From Gymnothorax reevesii (lineage: Eukaryota; Chordata; Actinopteri; Anguilliformes; Muraenidae): a DNA stretch of 64,000 nt. The translations under genes were made by a program, and so were the position numbers. This document shows positions 25,251 to 36,740 of this stretch, piece by piece. The stretch covers positions 74,465,120 to 74,529,119 of the forward strand of contig CM056583.1 of NCBI GenBank assembly GCA_029721435.1. The letters run 5' to 3'. The notes below the pieces were generated by a model that searched no databases, had not been told where the DNA came from, and worked only from the letters and a program-made list of their open reading frames with translations. Position 1 is the stretch's first letter; each line of letters begins with the position of its first letter.

Positions 25251-28200
25251 AAGTATGGTAAGTGGCATCAGTAACATGTAACAGGAATAAAGATGGATCA
25301 TGTTCTTTGCAGTCTTTCAGACAAGTAGCACAGTACAGCTCAATATTTATACTATTCAGTATGATTCCCCACTTAGTCTTCTATGTTAAATTTTCCAAAT
25401 TGTTTGGCCAATTTGGCCAATACTTTCTGTTTTCAATTTTCTATTTGGTCCCTTAGCTTCATGAGGTGGACTGTTTTAGTTTTTGATTTTTTTTTCTTTC
25501 TTTTTTAATCTGGGTATTATCTTGCTCTGGATGAATACAGCACATTGATCCCTCATCTCATTTTGTTCTTGAGTTTGCGATGTATGATTCCCTTGATCAC
25601 AGAATGTGAAAAATACAATTATATCAAGCCTTGGATATGCCATATCCTTCCCATGAGCCTCAACCCTGTGTGTATGGCAGTCTTCAACATCTGATCAGAC
25701 TCATGACGCACCTTTTCTTGCTGCATTATTCATGTACTGTATAAGAAGTAATATAATTCAAACCAAGAGAGGGCTTCTGAACCTTTCATACTTCCTCATG
25801 CTTTTCAAATAGAATCCACTTGGCGTCACTGTTCTGTAACAGAATTTGGAGGGAGTGACTTGGATTTGGAATAATTATCCAGTGTACAGTATATGAATTA
25901 ATCAATGTTAATGTTTAATCCATTTGGCTTTGAGGACTGATGTGTGGCCTTCTGTCAGTCAATGGAAATTCATGTATTACGCTAAAGTCATAACGTATAT
26001 ATTGAGTGATCTTTGAACGTTACCTCACTACATGTAATGGCACTGAAAAAAGGGACCAGTTCTTTCTCACCTCTGTTCTGGAGGAAGTGGGACAGTGTGT
26101 AAATAAATGTAAGTAAAACAGCAAGCAAGGGCTAATTTGCAAAGCCTTTTTAACTTGTATTTAGATGAAGAAGTACAAAATCAAAGTATGTCATATTTTA
26201 ACTCATCAACTTTTTTTGTTTTGTTTTTTGAAAATAATTGCAATTTCAAAATTTGATGCCTGCTGCTGCGAGTGTAGTTCGGCAGACAGAAAATAGTTTG
26301 GTTGAAACCTCAGTAGAAAGAGAATAGTTCCGATATTAAACTGCTAACAACAGGTCTGAGGATTATCTTGAGTAACTGGGTCATAGTTTCTGGAAAGAGA
26401 CATTGCTTTTGAATTCTTTGAACGTATTTATTTGGTGCTTTGAGCACCACAAGACGATTGTAATTTAGTCCCATAATATTGGAAAGAAGGCAGACATCCT
26501 TACTGATTAAATCTTCCAAACTGTGCTACTCTCACCATAGCAATGTAGATGGATAAACAACACTGTATTTTCAATTTTAAGGTGAACTGGGCCTTCAAGA
26601 GGTTGTAAACAAAAGGTTTGGCAAATAAGCTGTGGCTTCTGTCACATTCTACTCTGAGTTCATTTTCTTCCTGCAGACTATCTGTCAATGTCTGTTTCCC
26701 TTAATTGGTTCTTGTTATTTAATTATTGCCTCGTGGCTTTGCCCCTCCTCATATGTGTTATCCTGCTGTCTCCCGTACCACATCCTCCCCATTTTTTATT
26801 GGATTCTCTGTGCATTTCGGTCTTGTTCAGTATATTTAGCAGCTTTTCAGTGTATTTTACATCCCAGCTTCTTTACTCCATTTCTGTAGCCTGTTTTCCT
26901 TTGCCGTCTCCTGTGTTAATCAGCCCTCCTCCTCCTGGTGTCCCTCACTCCCCCTGGACAGACCCGTTAGAATTGACCCTGGGCTGCACCGTCAACTCTG
27001 ATCAGCCAAACCTCCTGTACTTCACTCAATGAAACATGATGTCCGCCTACATGACCATGATTTGTCTACCCTGTGATAAACCTGTTGCTCCTGATATTGG
27101 TCCCATGTATGGCCCCCTTATTTCTGCCACTTGTGACAGCTTCAGCCTCCATCTTTTCAGTCTGTCATGTGTATTGCATCCACTCATTTATTTATTTATT
27201 TTTATTCCTTTTGGTTGATTTGAACATTGTGTTCCTGCTGATACTAGAGAAAAAAAATAAAATAATAATTATTATTATTAGCCTGGTTGTGCCATTATTA
27301 GTTCTTGCATTAATCTAGAATATTTTATGAAGCACACAAATTTTCATGGCAGCAGACACATGTCTCCTGTTCCACCAATAGGCCAAACTTGTGATTCTCC
27401 CCCCCCCCACCATACAAGTAAATTATAGTTAATTTATCAGGACCCAGTCGGTCATTTTGACTTTTTATAATCTCTCAATAACTTTAAAATGATGAATCCA
27501 ATTCCGGCTAGCTTTAGCAGTTTTACTGATAAAAGATTAGAGGATCCAAAAGAACAACCAAACAACCCTCATTAAACCTCAGAGCCCCACAAATTGAATA
27601 TTAAACCGGACTGTATACAGTTGCATTATGTGGGACAAGACTTAAGGGGCTGAAGTTCTCAAATTAATTTTTCAATAGATTTTACTCATTGAAAATTGCA
27701 ATATTTATTTTTCTCTTTCAGGAGAATGAAATATCCAAAATTATGCCATAATTCTGACCACGATCATTGGAACACCTTCATGGTCCACTGAGGACATCTA
27801 GTGGATTATGTTCGTGCTGCAATGATAGTGGTCATATAACATGTAAGGTGTTAAGTTAGGAAATTTAATTCTCCTGACAAAAATGAATGAGTAAATTAAT
27901 AAATAACTCTAAACAGAGTGTCTGTAATGAGCTAATGAATTTGTAGCAGTAATTTGAAACTGTCAAGAATGCAGTTTTGGCATGAAAACATCCCACAAAA
28001 ATTTCAGACAACGATTCCTGTAGAAGGCCTTACAACACACTGTCAAGAATGGAGAATATAAATGGATGTTGATCTTTCTAACACCTATAACCTGCTGAAG
28101 CCAGATTGATGTAAATGATGCAACTTAATGACTTACAATTTTGCCATGTGGTTGTGTAATCTGTTGTTTTGATTATATGCTATGTGCAGATTAAGAAATC

Positions 28201-29030
28201 TCCAAATAGATTAACGTCTAATTTGTAGCAAGGTTGGCCTAAAGCACCAAGAGGCCGTGTTGATAATTATCAATTAAAAGTGAAATTTTCAATATGCTTT
28301 TGCCATGGTAAGTCAACAAAGTTTAATGCTGCAAGTTTTAAGCAGCCATTGCATTGCTTCCATTTAATGACTTGTTCGAATTTCACCAAACCTAATACAT
28401 AGAGTTGTCTAGACAGTCCAGGCAAGTGCTCCAAATCTTTGTTATGTTGTGCTGTACCTGAAAATTGAGATGTCTTACCACAGTATGGTAGTTATTGGGA
28501 ACATCTCAGTGCTCTTATTTAATATTTTCTTGCTCTTCAATTCTGCAATGAGGAGCAAGCAGGGCGCTCAGGGGAGGATGTATGAGAGGACCCTTCCTGG
28601 GGGACTCTCAGCTGAATGCCATGATGTCAATCGGTCCTGACAGACACTGCAGATCCAGGAGTTTACCGTCATCAGAAATAGACATCACTTCATCTGATGC
28701 TTCAGAGGAAAGGACATCTCATTCCTCTAAAACACACTTCCTCATTTGTTCTTTCCTCACATGGTTTCCTTGCATGTCTGCATCCATATCCAGAGGCAAA
28801 GTCTAAGATGTAAGGAAAAGATGTAAATGAACAAAAACATGCATGCAATTTAAGAGAACTGAGAAGTACTCATGGTCTTGCAAAACTTTACCATGTGCAG
28901 TTGAAATGGTATGCATTTTTGCATTTTTCATCAAATCAACTGGTTGTTCATCAGCTAAGTTACTAAGATGGAGTAAACTCCATTGTCCGTTGTTGTTTGT
29001 CATCTTCTGTCATCTGTCATTTGTTACCCT

Positions 29031-29470
29031 TGAACTATTTGACTTGTAACCTCTAACAGTAACAAATATTGATCTAATTGCAACGCCTTTAGCACATTGA
29101 CTACTTTGCAATTGTATCTCAGCCCTGCGCCCGCAAAAGTGGACGTGGCAAGATGGTTATATTGCAAAGATGAAGCTGTCCTTTTCAGACCTTTCTAATA
29201 TAGAAAATGAGCTGAAACTTTGCACGTAACATACCTGAGCATATGAATGGTGGGTTTTGAAGATTTTTGACAAATGACTGTTATGACCTTAGTCATTCCT
29301 TTGCCTGTAGACTCTTATTTGAATGACCCGTAACCTCTAGCAGTCACAAATATTCATCAAATTTTGATGGAATTTTGCATAAAACATCTTTAAGACATAA
29401 ACTACTTTAGTATTTTCTTTCAGCCGTGTACCCCACTCCTAAACGGTAGGGTGCCGAAGCAGTTTAGTTA
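29031..29470. repeat. Repeat with two diverged direct copies
   Basis: GTAACCTCTAACAGTAACAAATATTGAT at about 29045 recurs as a diverged copy at about 29330, roughly 285 bases on. The phrase 'AAACTTTGCA' and the end 'CGTGTACCCCACTCCTAAACGG' resemble tails of fish non-LTR elements. No coding frame is kept. Confidence 0.45.
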
Positions 29471-29584
29471 GATTCACATGAACCTCTAGTCCCATGTTGC
29501 TAAGACTCCCTCTTTGCTTTTATTACTAGTATTATTATTCATATATTCATCTATCCTTCCATTATCTGTCCCACTTCTTCCTCA

Positions 29585-30035
29585 CCAGGGTCACAGGGGA
29601 GCTGGGGCCTTTACCAGCCAACTACGGGCATATGGCGGGGACAACTTTCTGATCCATCGCAGGACACACACACCTGTCACTTGCTTACTCAAATGTATGG
29701 GCAATTTAGAGATTTCAATTACACAATTGTCAGGTCTTCGACCTGCGGGAGGAAACCCACGTGTAGCTACACCTGGAGAACATGCAAACTCTAAGCCAGT
29801 GTTACCCAACCCTGCTCCTGGAGTACCCCTGCCCTGCATATTTCAGACGTCTCCTTGATTTAACACACCCAGATCAGGTCATTAGGTACTCCACTAATGA
29901 GCTGATCAGCTAAAGGTGTGTTAAATTAAGGAGACATCTGAAATACGCAGAGCAGGGATACTCCTGGAACAGGGTTGGGAAACACTGCTCTAAGCAAAAA
30001 GGCTCCTGGCCGGATTCGAACCCAGTGCTTACCGC
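29585..30035 (-). repeat. tRNA-like SINE, copy 2, interrupted by a MITE
   Basis: Read on the minus strand this is the same family as 630-940: the B-box-like GGATTCGAACCC (plus-strand reading) is near 30013, and GGAGAACATGCAAACT is near 29775. The 191-bp MITE at 29797-29987 splits it. A trinucleotide array follows at 30041. Confidence 0.7.
29797..29987. mobile_element. hAT-like MITE with perfect 8-bp target duplication
   Basis: The 191-bp element begins CAGTGTTACCCAACCCTG and ends CAGGGTTGGGAAACACTG. These are near-perfect inverted repeats, and the two halves are largely reverse complements throughout. It is flanked by the identical 8-mer CTCTAAGC at 29789-29796 and 29988-29995. Eight-base duplications and CAG...CTG ends are typical of hAT elements. 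It encodes nothing and sits inside the SINE at 29585-30035. Confidence 0.9.
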
Positions 30036-30039
30036 TGAG

Positions 30040-30040
<1 letters not shown>

Positions 30041-30084
<44 letters not shown>

Positions 30085-30088
30085 TTTT
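30041..30088. repeat. ATT then ATTT microsatellite
   Basis: (ATT)n is followed directly by (ATTT)n, about 420 bases upstream of the npr3 start codon. Confidence 0.9.
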
Positions 30089-30511
30089 TCCCCCTGAGTT
30101 TTTCATTGTAAAATGAACTGCACTGCGACTTTAAGAAGGAGGTGTAAGGTACATGGGTGACGCAGGAATAATTATCAGTGAGATGCTTCAAAATTCCTCC
30201 CGATGTGTGCTGCCGTGTGTGTAAGCTGGAGGCAACGCGTTCAACAGAGCCATCAACAGTGATCAAAGAAAGGGCTTTATGAGAAAAGTTTGGATTTATT
30301 AAATTACTCTTTTAGGTGACGATGCTGGATGTTGATTGCTCTACATTTAACAATAATATACAATAGCTTTCCTGAATTAATTGCTGAATTGCGTTTCAGC
30401 ATTTTTACATGAGCGGCTCAAGTGAAATGCATACATTTCAGGGGACAGGTAGCGAAGCATCTCATATGCCATCTAATTTTTAATTATAAGGGTTCGTTCC
30501 ATTGCACAGAT

Positions 30512-31181
30512 ATGACTTGCGCGTTATTCTTCTTACTATACATTTGGTTGACCGTGTTGCCTGCTAAGAAAAGCGCAGCATTTACGGAAGACATTGACGT
30601 TCTAGTTATCTTGCCAAAAAACAACTCTTACCATTTTTCCATTTCAGAGGTTGCACCAGCCATAAGTTATGCTCAACAAAAAATGAAAACCGTTAAAGGA
30701 CTCTACTCGGGGCTCAATTTCAACGTCAATTATGAAAACTCGAATTGCGGCGATGAAGCACTATTTCGTCTTGTGGACAAATCATGTGAAAAGAAGCCAG
30801 ACTTGATTCTCGGTCCGGTCTGTGAGTATGCTGCTGCGCCTGTCGTTCGGATAGCATCACACTGGAATATCCCAGTGATTTCGGCAGGTGCTTTGGCGTC
30901 CGGCTTCAGCTATAAGAAGGAATATTCGCACCTCACCAGAGTTGCCCCTTCGTACCTGAAAATGGCTGAGACATTCTCCGCAATGTTCCGCCGCTTCAAC
31001 TGGAAGAATGCGTTTTTAATATATGAAGACGACATGGATCAGCGCAACTGTTACTTCACCTTAGAAGGAGTTCACAGCGTCCTCAAAAACGAGAATGTCC
31101 ACATTGATGCTTTAAACATCCACTCTAAGGATAAGAAGGTGGATTCGGACGACATCATCAAACTTATCTACGACAGTGAAG
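30512..31181 (+). CDS. npr3: npr3 coding exon 1: signal peptide and N-terminal ectodomain lobe
   Basis: The exon encodes residues 1-223. The start is the first ATG of this open frame; the frame upstream, to 30422, holds no ATG. MTCALFFLLYIWLTVLPAKK is a hydrophobic signal peptide, likely cut near Ala22 or Ala23. 'IDVLVILPKNNSY' opens the ANF-receptor fold. Cys79 and Cys104 fit the family's first disulphide, with 'DLILGPVCEYAAAPV' strongly conserved; Cys92 is an extra cysteine. 'SAGALASGFSYKKEYSHLTR' and 'RNCYFTLEGVH' are hallmark segments of NPR-C. NNS near residue 37 is a possible N-glycosylation site. The donor is GAAG|GTAGTA at 31181/31182, splitting a Val codon. This short, intron-free first exon covering the signal peptide and first lobe is normal for the family. 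Confidence 0.95.
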
Positions 31182-32139
31182 GTAGTACCTTTTACTTTTA
31201 TTGCATATTACCACGTATCTTCAAAGTATTAAACGGGCGCGACAGTTTTGTCGTAGGGATGTTGCAAGTTGCGCTCGCATTTCGGGACATGGTGTTTCAT
31301 TTGAGACAATTCCTCGACACGGAGGGCCCGCGTATGATTGCAGGCCACATCATTATTTTCAGCTCTTGACATGTGACAGTATTTATATTTTGATGCTTGA
31401 ATTGCATCTGTTCTTTTATGGCTCTTCTATCGGCAATATTGCGATATTCTCCTCAAGTAGATTGTTAGCGTGTCCATTACACGAACGTCCGTTTAAATCG
31501 TTCAATTTATCACATCGTGTTGTCATCAAAAACGTGTTGGATTAGCCAAGTGGTTTTAGAACGTGGTCGTTGTATGGATCTTATGAGCCACTGAATAATC
31601 ATGAGCGGATGTGATGGATGGTTATGTCAACAGGTGTCTTGCGTTTTATAAAATGAAGACGCATCTGTGTGTATAACGGACACGGATTGTAAGGACATTG
31701 CTTCCCACTTGAAAGGCATCATGGCAATGGATCAACTGTGGGGTAGACTGTAGACAATCACACTATGTATGACAATGGCGAATGCAATTACAGAAAGCCT
31801 ATGCCTTCTAATGAAGAGAATCAGGAATAATATTTTACTAGTCATAAGTCTTGTCTGATGCACAGATCACTCCAGAATAACGAGTCCTAGGGTGCCATGA
31901 AAATATTTAGGGTATACATACAGTTCCTTAGGTTCCTTCACAAAACCTGGGCCTCTTGGAATGTCTCCCTAAAGCTGCCCTGCTATTATCTTCTTGAGTA
32001 GACTACAGTGTTTAATTCCCTCCAAAGGTCAAGTGGTAAATTTTGCATTCCAGAGAGCGCATGGGGAACTCGACAGAGAGCTGATGAAATGAGACTATAG
32101 CAGATAAGCATGTAAGTGGCCGTTCATTTACGGTGCTGT

Positions 32140-32950
32140 CCAAAATGATGGGCAACCTTTAGCAAAATGAGATGTGAAAAATAATATTATTGTTTATCTA
32201 TGATCTTTCAAAATATTTCCAAGAATCTAACTTTGCATTGATGGGATATAATTCAAACAAGCTAAATTCTCATCATGAAACAAATATTTTTCTCAAAAAT
32301 CAGTGCGCCACCATTATCGGCACCATTTAATATTTTGTGCAGTCCCGCTTTGCCAAGGTAGCAGCTCAGTCTTCTCCTATATAAACCGTGACGAAGTTGG
32401 TGAACACATTGCGTATGATCTGAGATCATTCTTCCATACAAAATGTCTCCAGATACCGAGGGTGACATCATGGACTCAACGCTTCTGCTCAGCTCACAGA
32501 TAATAGATTTTTAAAGAGGTTTTAGGTTGGGGATCTGTAATGGCCATTTTTGTGTTGATTTTGAGGCATGCGTCAGATCAGTGTCATGCTGGAAGCTCCA
32601 ACCACAGGCTATATTGAGGTTTTTGGCAAAGGCTGTTGGGTTTTCATTTCATATATGCTGGTATTTGATGGAGTCCATGATGCCATCCGTCCTAACAAGA
32701 TATCAATGGCCTTTGGGAAAATACAGCCTCAGGACATCTGAGATCCTCCACCATTCTTCGCTTTTGGTATTAGGTGCTCTTCTGTCTGGCTATCTTTCTG
32801 TCAACACCAATCCCACTTTCGTCGCCTTAAAGCTCTATTTTGGTCTCATCTGACCATATAATGTGGCTCTATTGAAAGTCACAGTAACATCTAGCAAACT
32901 GCAAGCACTTCAGTTTGTTGTTGAGAATATTCTATTCCTGGGGGGTTGGA
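32140..32950 (-). mobile_element. Tc1-like transposon remnant in npr3 intron 1
   Basis: Read on the minus strand, the segment at about 32838-32862 gives a WSDETKIEL-like reading, the first catalytic Asp region of Tc1-type transposases. Further fragments of the same gene follow to about 32300, broken by stops and indels. A possible end lies near 32143 (GTGCTGTCCAAAATGATGGG). No clear TA-flanked pair of ends was found. Confidence 0.65.
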
Positions 32951-32985
32951 AATGGGAGAATGCATGTGTTGACATTCACAATATT

Positions 32986-33024
<39 letters not shown>
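32986..33024. repeat. CA microsatellite in npr3 intron 1
   Basis: An uninterrupted ACACAC tract of about 34 bases, just beyond the Tc1-like remnant. Confidence 0.95.
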
Positions 33025-33030
<6 letters not shown>

Positions 33031-33727
33031 AATGGATGCTTTATGCAGTAAAATGAAATTAGATCATTAGAGTGCTATTAATTAAACTGTGGAAACAAGA
33101 ATAGAGGAGCACAAATCTGTTTGCCTTTTATAAATGTGTAATTGTATCGACATAAAATAATTTATGAAAAACAAAGAATCGCTGCATATCACCTCAAGTA
33201 GGTTACCACAACAGTTTATAATGGTGTATTTTGTTTGCATTTCTCCATGACAACCTTGAGGATGTGTTCACTAGGTTTTCCTCTGCTGGGAGAAATACTG
33301 TTGACAGTCAGTTCCATCTGTCAGGTTTAGAAAGGTTGATGCGGTATCCTCCCACACTTATGTTCCACAAATGGTTGTTGTTGCTAATTGTTATCATAGT
33401 ATAATGTTACAGCTCATGGTATCAGAAATTTTGATGCCAAATGAAAAGGAATGACATTCAGTTTTGGTCTATCATGTATCAGAGGGCTGTTTCAATTTGT
33501 ATGGTTTCTTTTAGGAAATATTCAACACAACAATTTAAGGAACTATGTTCATACAACCTATTTGAATAGGGGTATGATCTAGTGGCTTGCACTTTTCATG
33601 ACCCAGAGCCTAAACGTATTTGTTATGAGTGAAAGGACAAACTGAACTTTTATCAATACATCATGTGTTCTGATCATGACCCTGATTTGCATGTGAAATC
33701 AAGGCAGTTTGTAATTATTTTTGGCAG

Positions 33728-33850
33728 TTATTATAATGTGTGCGGGGGCTGACATCATCCGTGACATCATGCTGGCTGCCCATCGCTGGAGACTGACCAA
33801 TGGCAGTTACATCTTCTTTAACATTGAGCTCTTCAACTCCTCATCCTATG
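33728..33850 (+). CDS. npr3: npr3 coding exon 2
   Basis: The acceptor TTTTTGGCAG precedes 33728 and the donor TATG|GTAAAC follows 33850. With the split Val codon the reading is [16 protein letters not shown]...[18 protein letters not shown]: here '[18 protein letters not shown]', '[18 protein letters not shown]'. The Cys in MCA is the family partner of the Cys in 'RNCYF' of exon 1. NGS and NSS are possible N-glycosylation sites. The exon covers residues 224-264 and ends inside a Gly codon. Confidence 0.95.
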
Positions 33851-34019
33851 GTAAACTTGTTCCATTTTATTTTTTACGCTTTTAATGATGTCATTTTGTA
33901 CTTGCATGGATGTTTTCCAGTATTTTCCTGTAAGTAGTTTATTCCCAAAAAGGGTCTATGATTAATGTTGACACACAAGCATTGAAATGTTGATGGCGTC
34001 CTGGGCAGTGTCTGGGTAA

Positions 34020-34515
34020 AGTTACTTATGAAAGCAATTTCTTAAGTTACAAAGTTATTGCCATTAAAAACAAGCTGGCCGCGAGGAACACGGTCTCCTG
34101 TCACCAAAATGATTATGTACCCTGTGACCTTTAAAGGAGGTCAATTCTGTTCAACGTGAAAGTGGATATTTTGTAAAAGATTGCAAGGAACTGGATCCAT
34201 AAAATTTGACCATCAAGTTAAAGAGAATGCCACAAAATGGCACAGTGAACAATTTTGAGCTTGCAAATCAAGTTTGAAAAAAGGTCAAGTACCAATATTT
34301 TACCAGCTAATTGCAAGGTCTAATAATAGGTCAAGGTCACTGATATTAAATGGGTTACAGGTTCATAATATAATCTTATATGCACAACATGGGATCTGTA
34401 ATCCATTTTCTTCTTGAGATATCTTGTTAACGCTACTTTTCAGACAGACGGATGGACACGCGTACACACACGGACGGGGTGCATTCCTACCTCCCCCTTT
34501 CGCTAGGGGTGATGG
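34020..34515. repeat. Non-LTR-like tail repeat in npr3 intron 2
   Basis: The stretch combines 'GTGACCTTTAAAGGAGGTCA', 'GACCATCAAGTT' and 'GGTCAAGGTCACTGATATTAA' and ends GACAGACGGATGGACACGCG followed by CTCCCCCTTTCGCTAGGGG. This arrangement is typical of the 3' ends of fish RTE-type elements. No enzyme-coding frame remains. Confidence 0.5.
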
Positions 34516-36060
34516 GAGACAACTAATTAGTTACATTACTGGATTACCTGCTGGGAAAAGACAATGCATTAGATTACTTCTATATTACTTTTTTGTTGTT
34601 AAAAAAAATCATTTCCATTTCCTGTGCTAATTATAGTATTTACTCGGCCATCATTGTTTAGCCTGGTCTGGGGCTCATAATTGTTATTTCTGCAGGCTAA
34701 AAACAAAAATGACTTCAACAATATCCCCTTATGGCTCATTATTAACAATAGTTTCATAACAATTAAACAGAAAATCAAGTGTGTACCGAAGCTCAGTGCA
34801 TATGCCGCCTTTTGTCTTCTAACGATCTGACCGCAAACTGCGCAATTTCAGAAGTGCAGTATGAAAAAAGTACACTGGTATGGGCTTGTACTGGCCAACA
34901 GTACATAATTCAGTGTGCAACTTATAACCAGTAAACTGGGTCAGTTTTAAGGCCTACAAAAATAGTAGTAATAATAGCAATTAACATCAATCGCTAAACT
35001 TCTATCCTGATGGATTAGATTGAAGGCTCTCCTCCACTCTGATCTGAAGTCCCGCATGCAGATGATTATTTACATAGCATAAATGGTTGGTCCTTTGCAT
35101 TGACTGGCTATGTGGGCTGCTTTTGAAGCTCACCAATGATTCATATCTGGCAGTAGACACTCTATTAACTCTGGTGAAGTCTTCTCTTGATTGCTGAAAT
35201 TGACACAGATACATACACCTCTAGGTGTTCTTGATCTGACCAATTGTTGTGAACAGTGGCGGCTGGTGAACTGGCGATAGGGGAGGCTCAAAACAATCCC
35301 TTAAAATTAAAGATTTGTCACAACCTGTTTTCAATCATTCATTTAAATTACCATTATAGAAACTCCGAAAACTCTCAACTTTATCAAGATTGGCCAGTTT
35401 TCATTTATAAGGCACCCCTGTCAACTCTCACTCGTTCGATGTGATTTTAAGTGGCATATTTTCGTTCTTCTGCTGTAGTCAGCAATTATTCAATTAATGC
35501 ATATGTACGAGATTCTCGCGCGGAATTGAAGTCCCTTGTGCACTGGAGGGGTTGGACATTCTAAATGATTTTATTTCATTTAAGCAATCATAAAACGCAT
35601 GCATTGCTTCCAGTCCCTGAATAAAGGAAAGCGTGAGAAGTCCGGAGTCGCAATCGGTATACGTTATAAATGAAAACTGGCCACATCTGATAATGTTCAG
35701 AGTTATTGGAGTTTCTGTAGTGGTAGCTTAAATGAATGATTGAAAATAGGTTATTTATTTGTTAATGTGCCAATATTTATGGACATAGCTGCATTTCGTG
35801 TGAAGCCCATCAGACTCAAGACAATGACATTTGATTCTCATGTAATTTAATAATGACACAAATGCAGTCGGTCCTAATTAATACTGCCGTGAAAACAGAA
35901 AAGAACTGAAAATCAAATATACGTATACATTTATATGACTAATGGTGTAAGGATTGTTTTTTTTTTTTTTTTTTTTGCGCTATCATGTTTCAAGCTGAAT
36001 GGTTTTGAGAATTATGTATGAGTCTTACTTAATCTGTGGTATTTTGTCATTTGCTTACAG

Positions 36061-36233
36061 GAAATGGATCATGGAAGAGAGGGGACAGATTTGACGTGGA
36101 TGCCAAACAGGCGTACACCACACTGAACACAGTGACACTTTTGAGGTCTGTCAAGCCTGAGTTTGAGAACTTCTCAATGGCGGTCAAGAAGTCCTTCCAA
36201 AAAGCAGGAATTCCGCATCACGACAGTGACAGT
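36061..36233 (+). CDS. npr3: npr3 coding exon 3
   Basis: The acceptor TTTGCTTACAG precedes 36061; the donor CAGT|GTACGT follows 36233. Residues 265-322 include '[19 protein letters not shown]', '[20 protein letters not shown]' and 'GIPHHDSDS'. All but the last match NPR-C closely; the final segment is variable in the family. NGS and NFS are possible glycosylation sites. The exon ends on a codon boundary. Confidence 0.95.
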
Positions 36234-36529
36234 GTACGTAAATCCCAAAGATTAATGTATTGGGTCTTTAAAAATGTAATTGCAATTCAGCTGTGTTGCT
36301 GCTTATGCTTCCTAAGGTCTGTGATCTTGAGGTGTAGAGATCCAAAATGTAGATGGAAATATGTTGGAGTTTTTCACAGATTTGAGGCAATTTGTTTAAT
36401 CTGAGAGAGAACAGTAGAGAATTGTGGGAATTCTGTCAAGGCTGTTTCAGTAGTGTTACAGTGTCTCAAGGCTCTTCAGCCAGATATATTTCCCATCTGC
36501 AAAACAACTGGTCCACCTTATTTCAGAAG

Positions 36530-36740
36530 TTATTTTCCCCCTGCATGAAGTGGAAGGGGATAGAGGAATGAGCGTTGTCCTTCCACGCGTCCATCTGTTC
36601 GTCTGCGTGTCCGTCTATCACACCTTCTCTCTGGGCCAGAACTTCTAAACCGTTCAACATCATCTAATAGCTTAGATGTGCTTTTTCATATCTTCACCTG
36701 TCCATCCTTCCATTGCTTTTTTTTTTTTTTTTTTTGTCTC
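36530..36740. repeat. Repeat tail fragment in npr3 intron 3
   Basis: CATGAAGTGGAAGGGGATAG, 'CGTCTGCGTGTCCGTCTATC' and 'TGGGCCAGAACTTCTAAACC' form a phrase seen at ends of fish non-LTR elements. It is followed by an 18-base T run at 36718-36735. Confidence 0.4.

Noticed and set aside
26632..27318. Overlapping hydrophobic open frames suggesting a membrane protein
   Set aside because: Several frames are open because the DNA is T- and C-rich. There are no splice sites or family motifs.
30422..30511. 30-codon N-terminal extension of npr3 exon 1
   Set aside because: The frame begins with GTG, not ATG, and has no ATG before 30512. It would also bury the signal peptide.
31182..31369. Continuation of the exon 1 frame past the donor
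   Set aside because: The reading after GTAGTA matches nothing in NPR-C, and exon 2 joins in phase at 33728.
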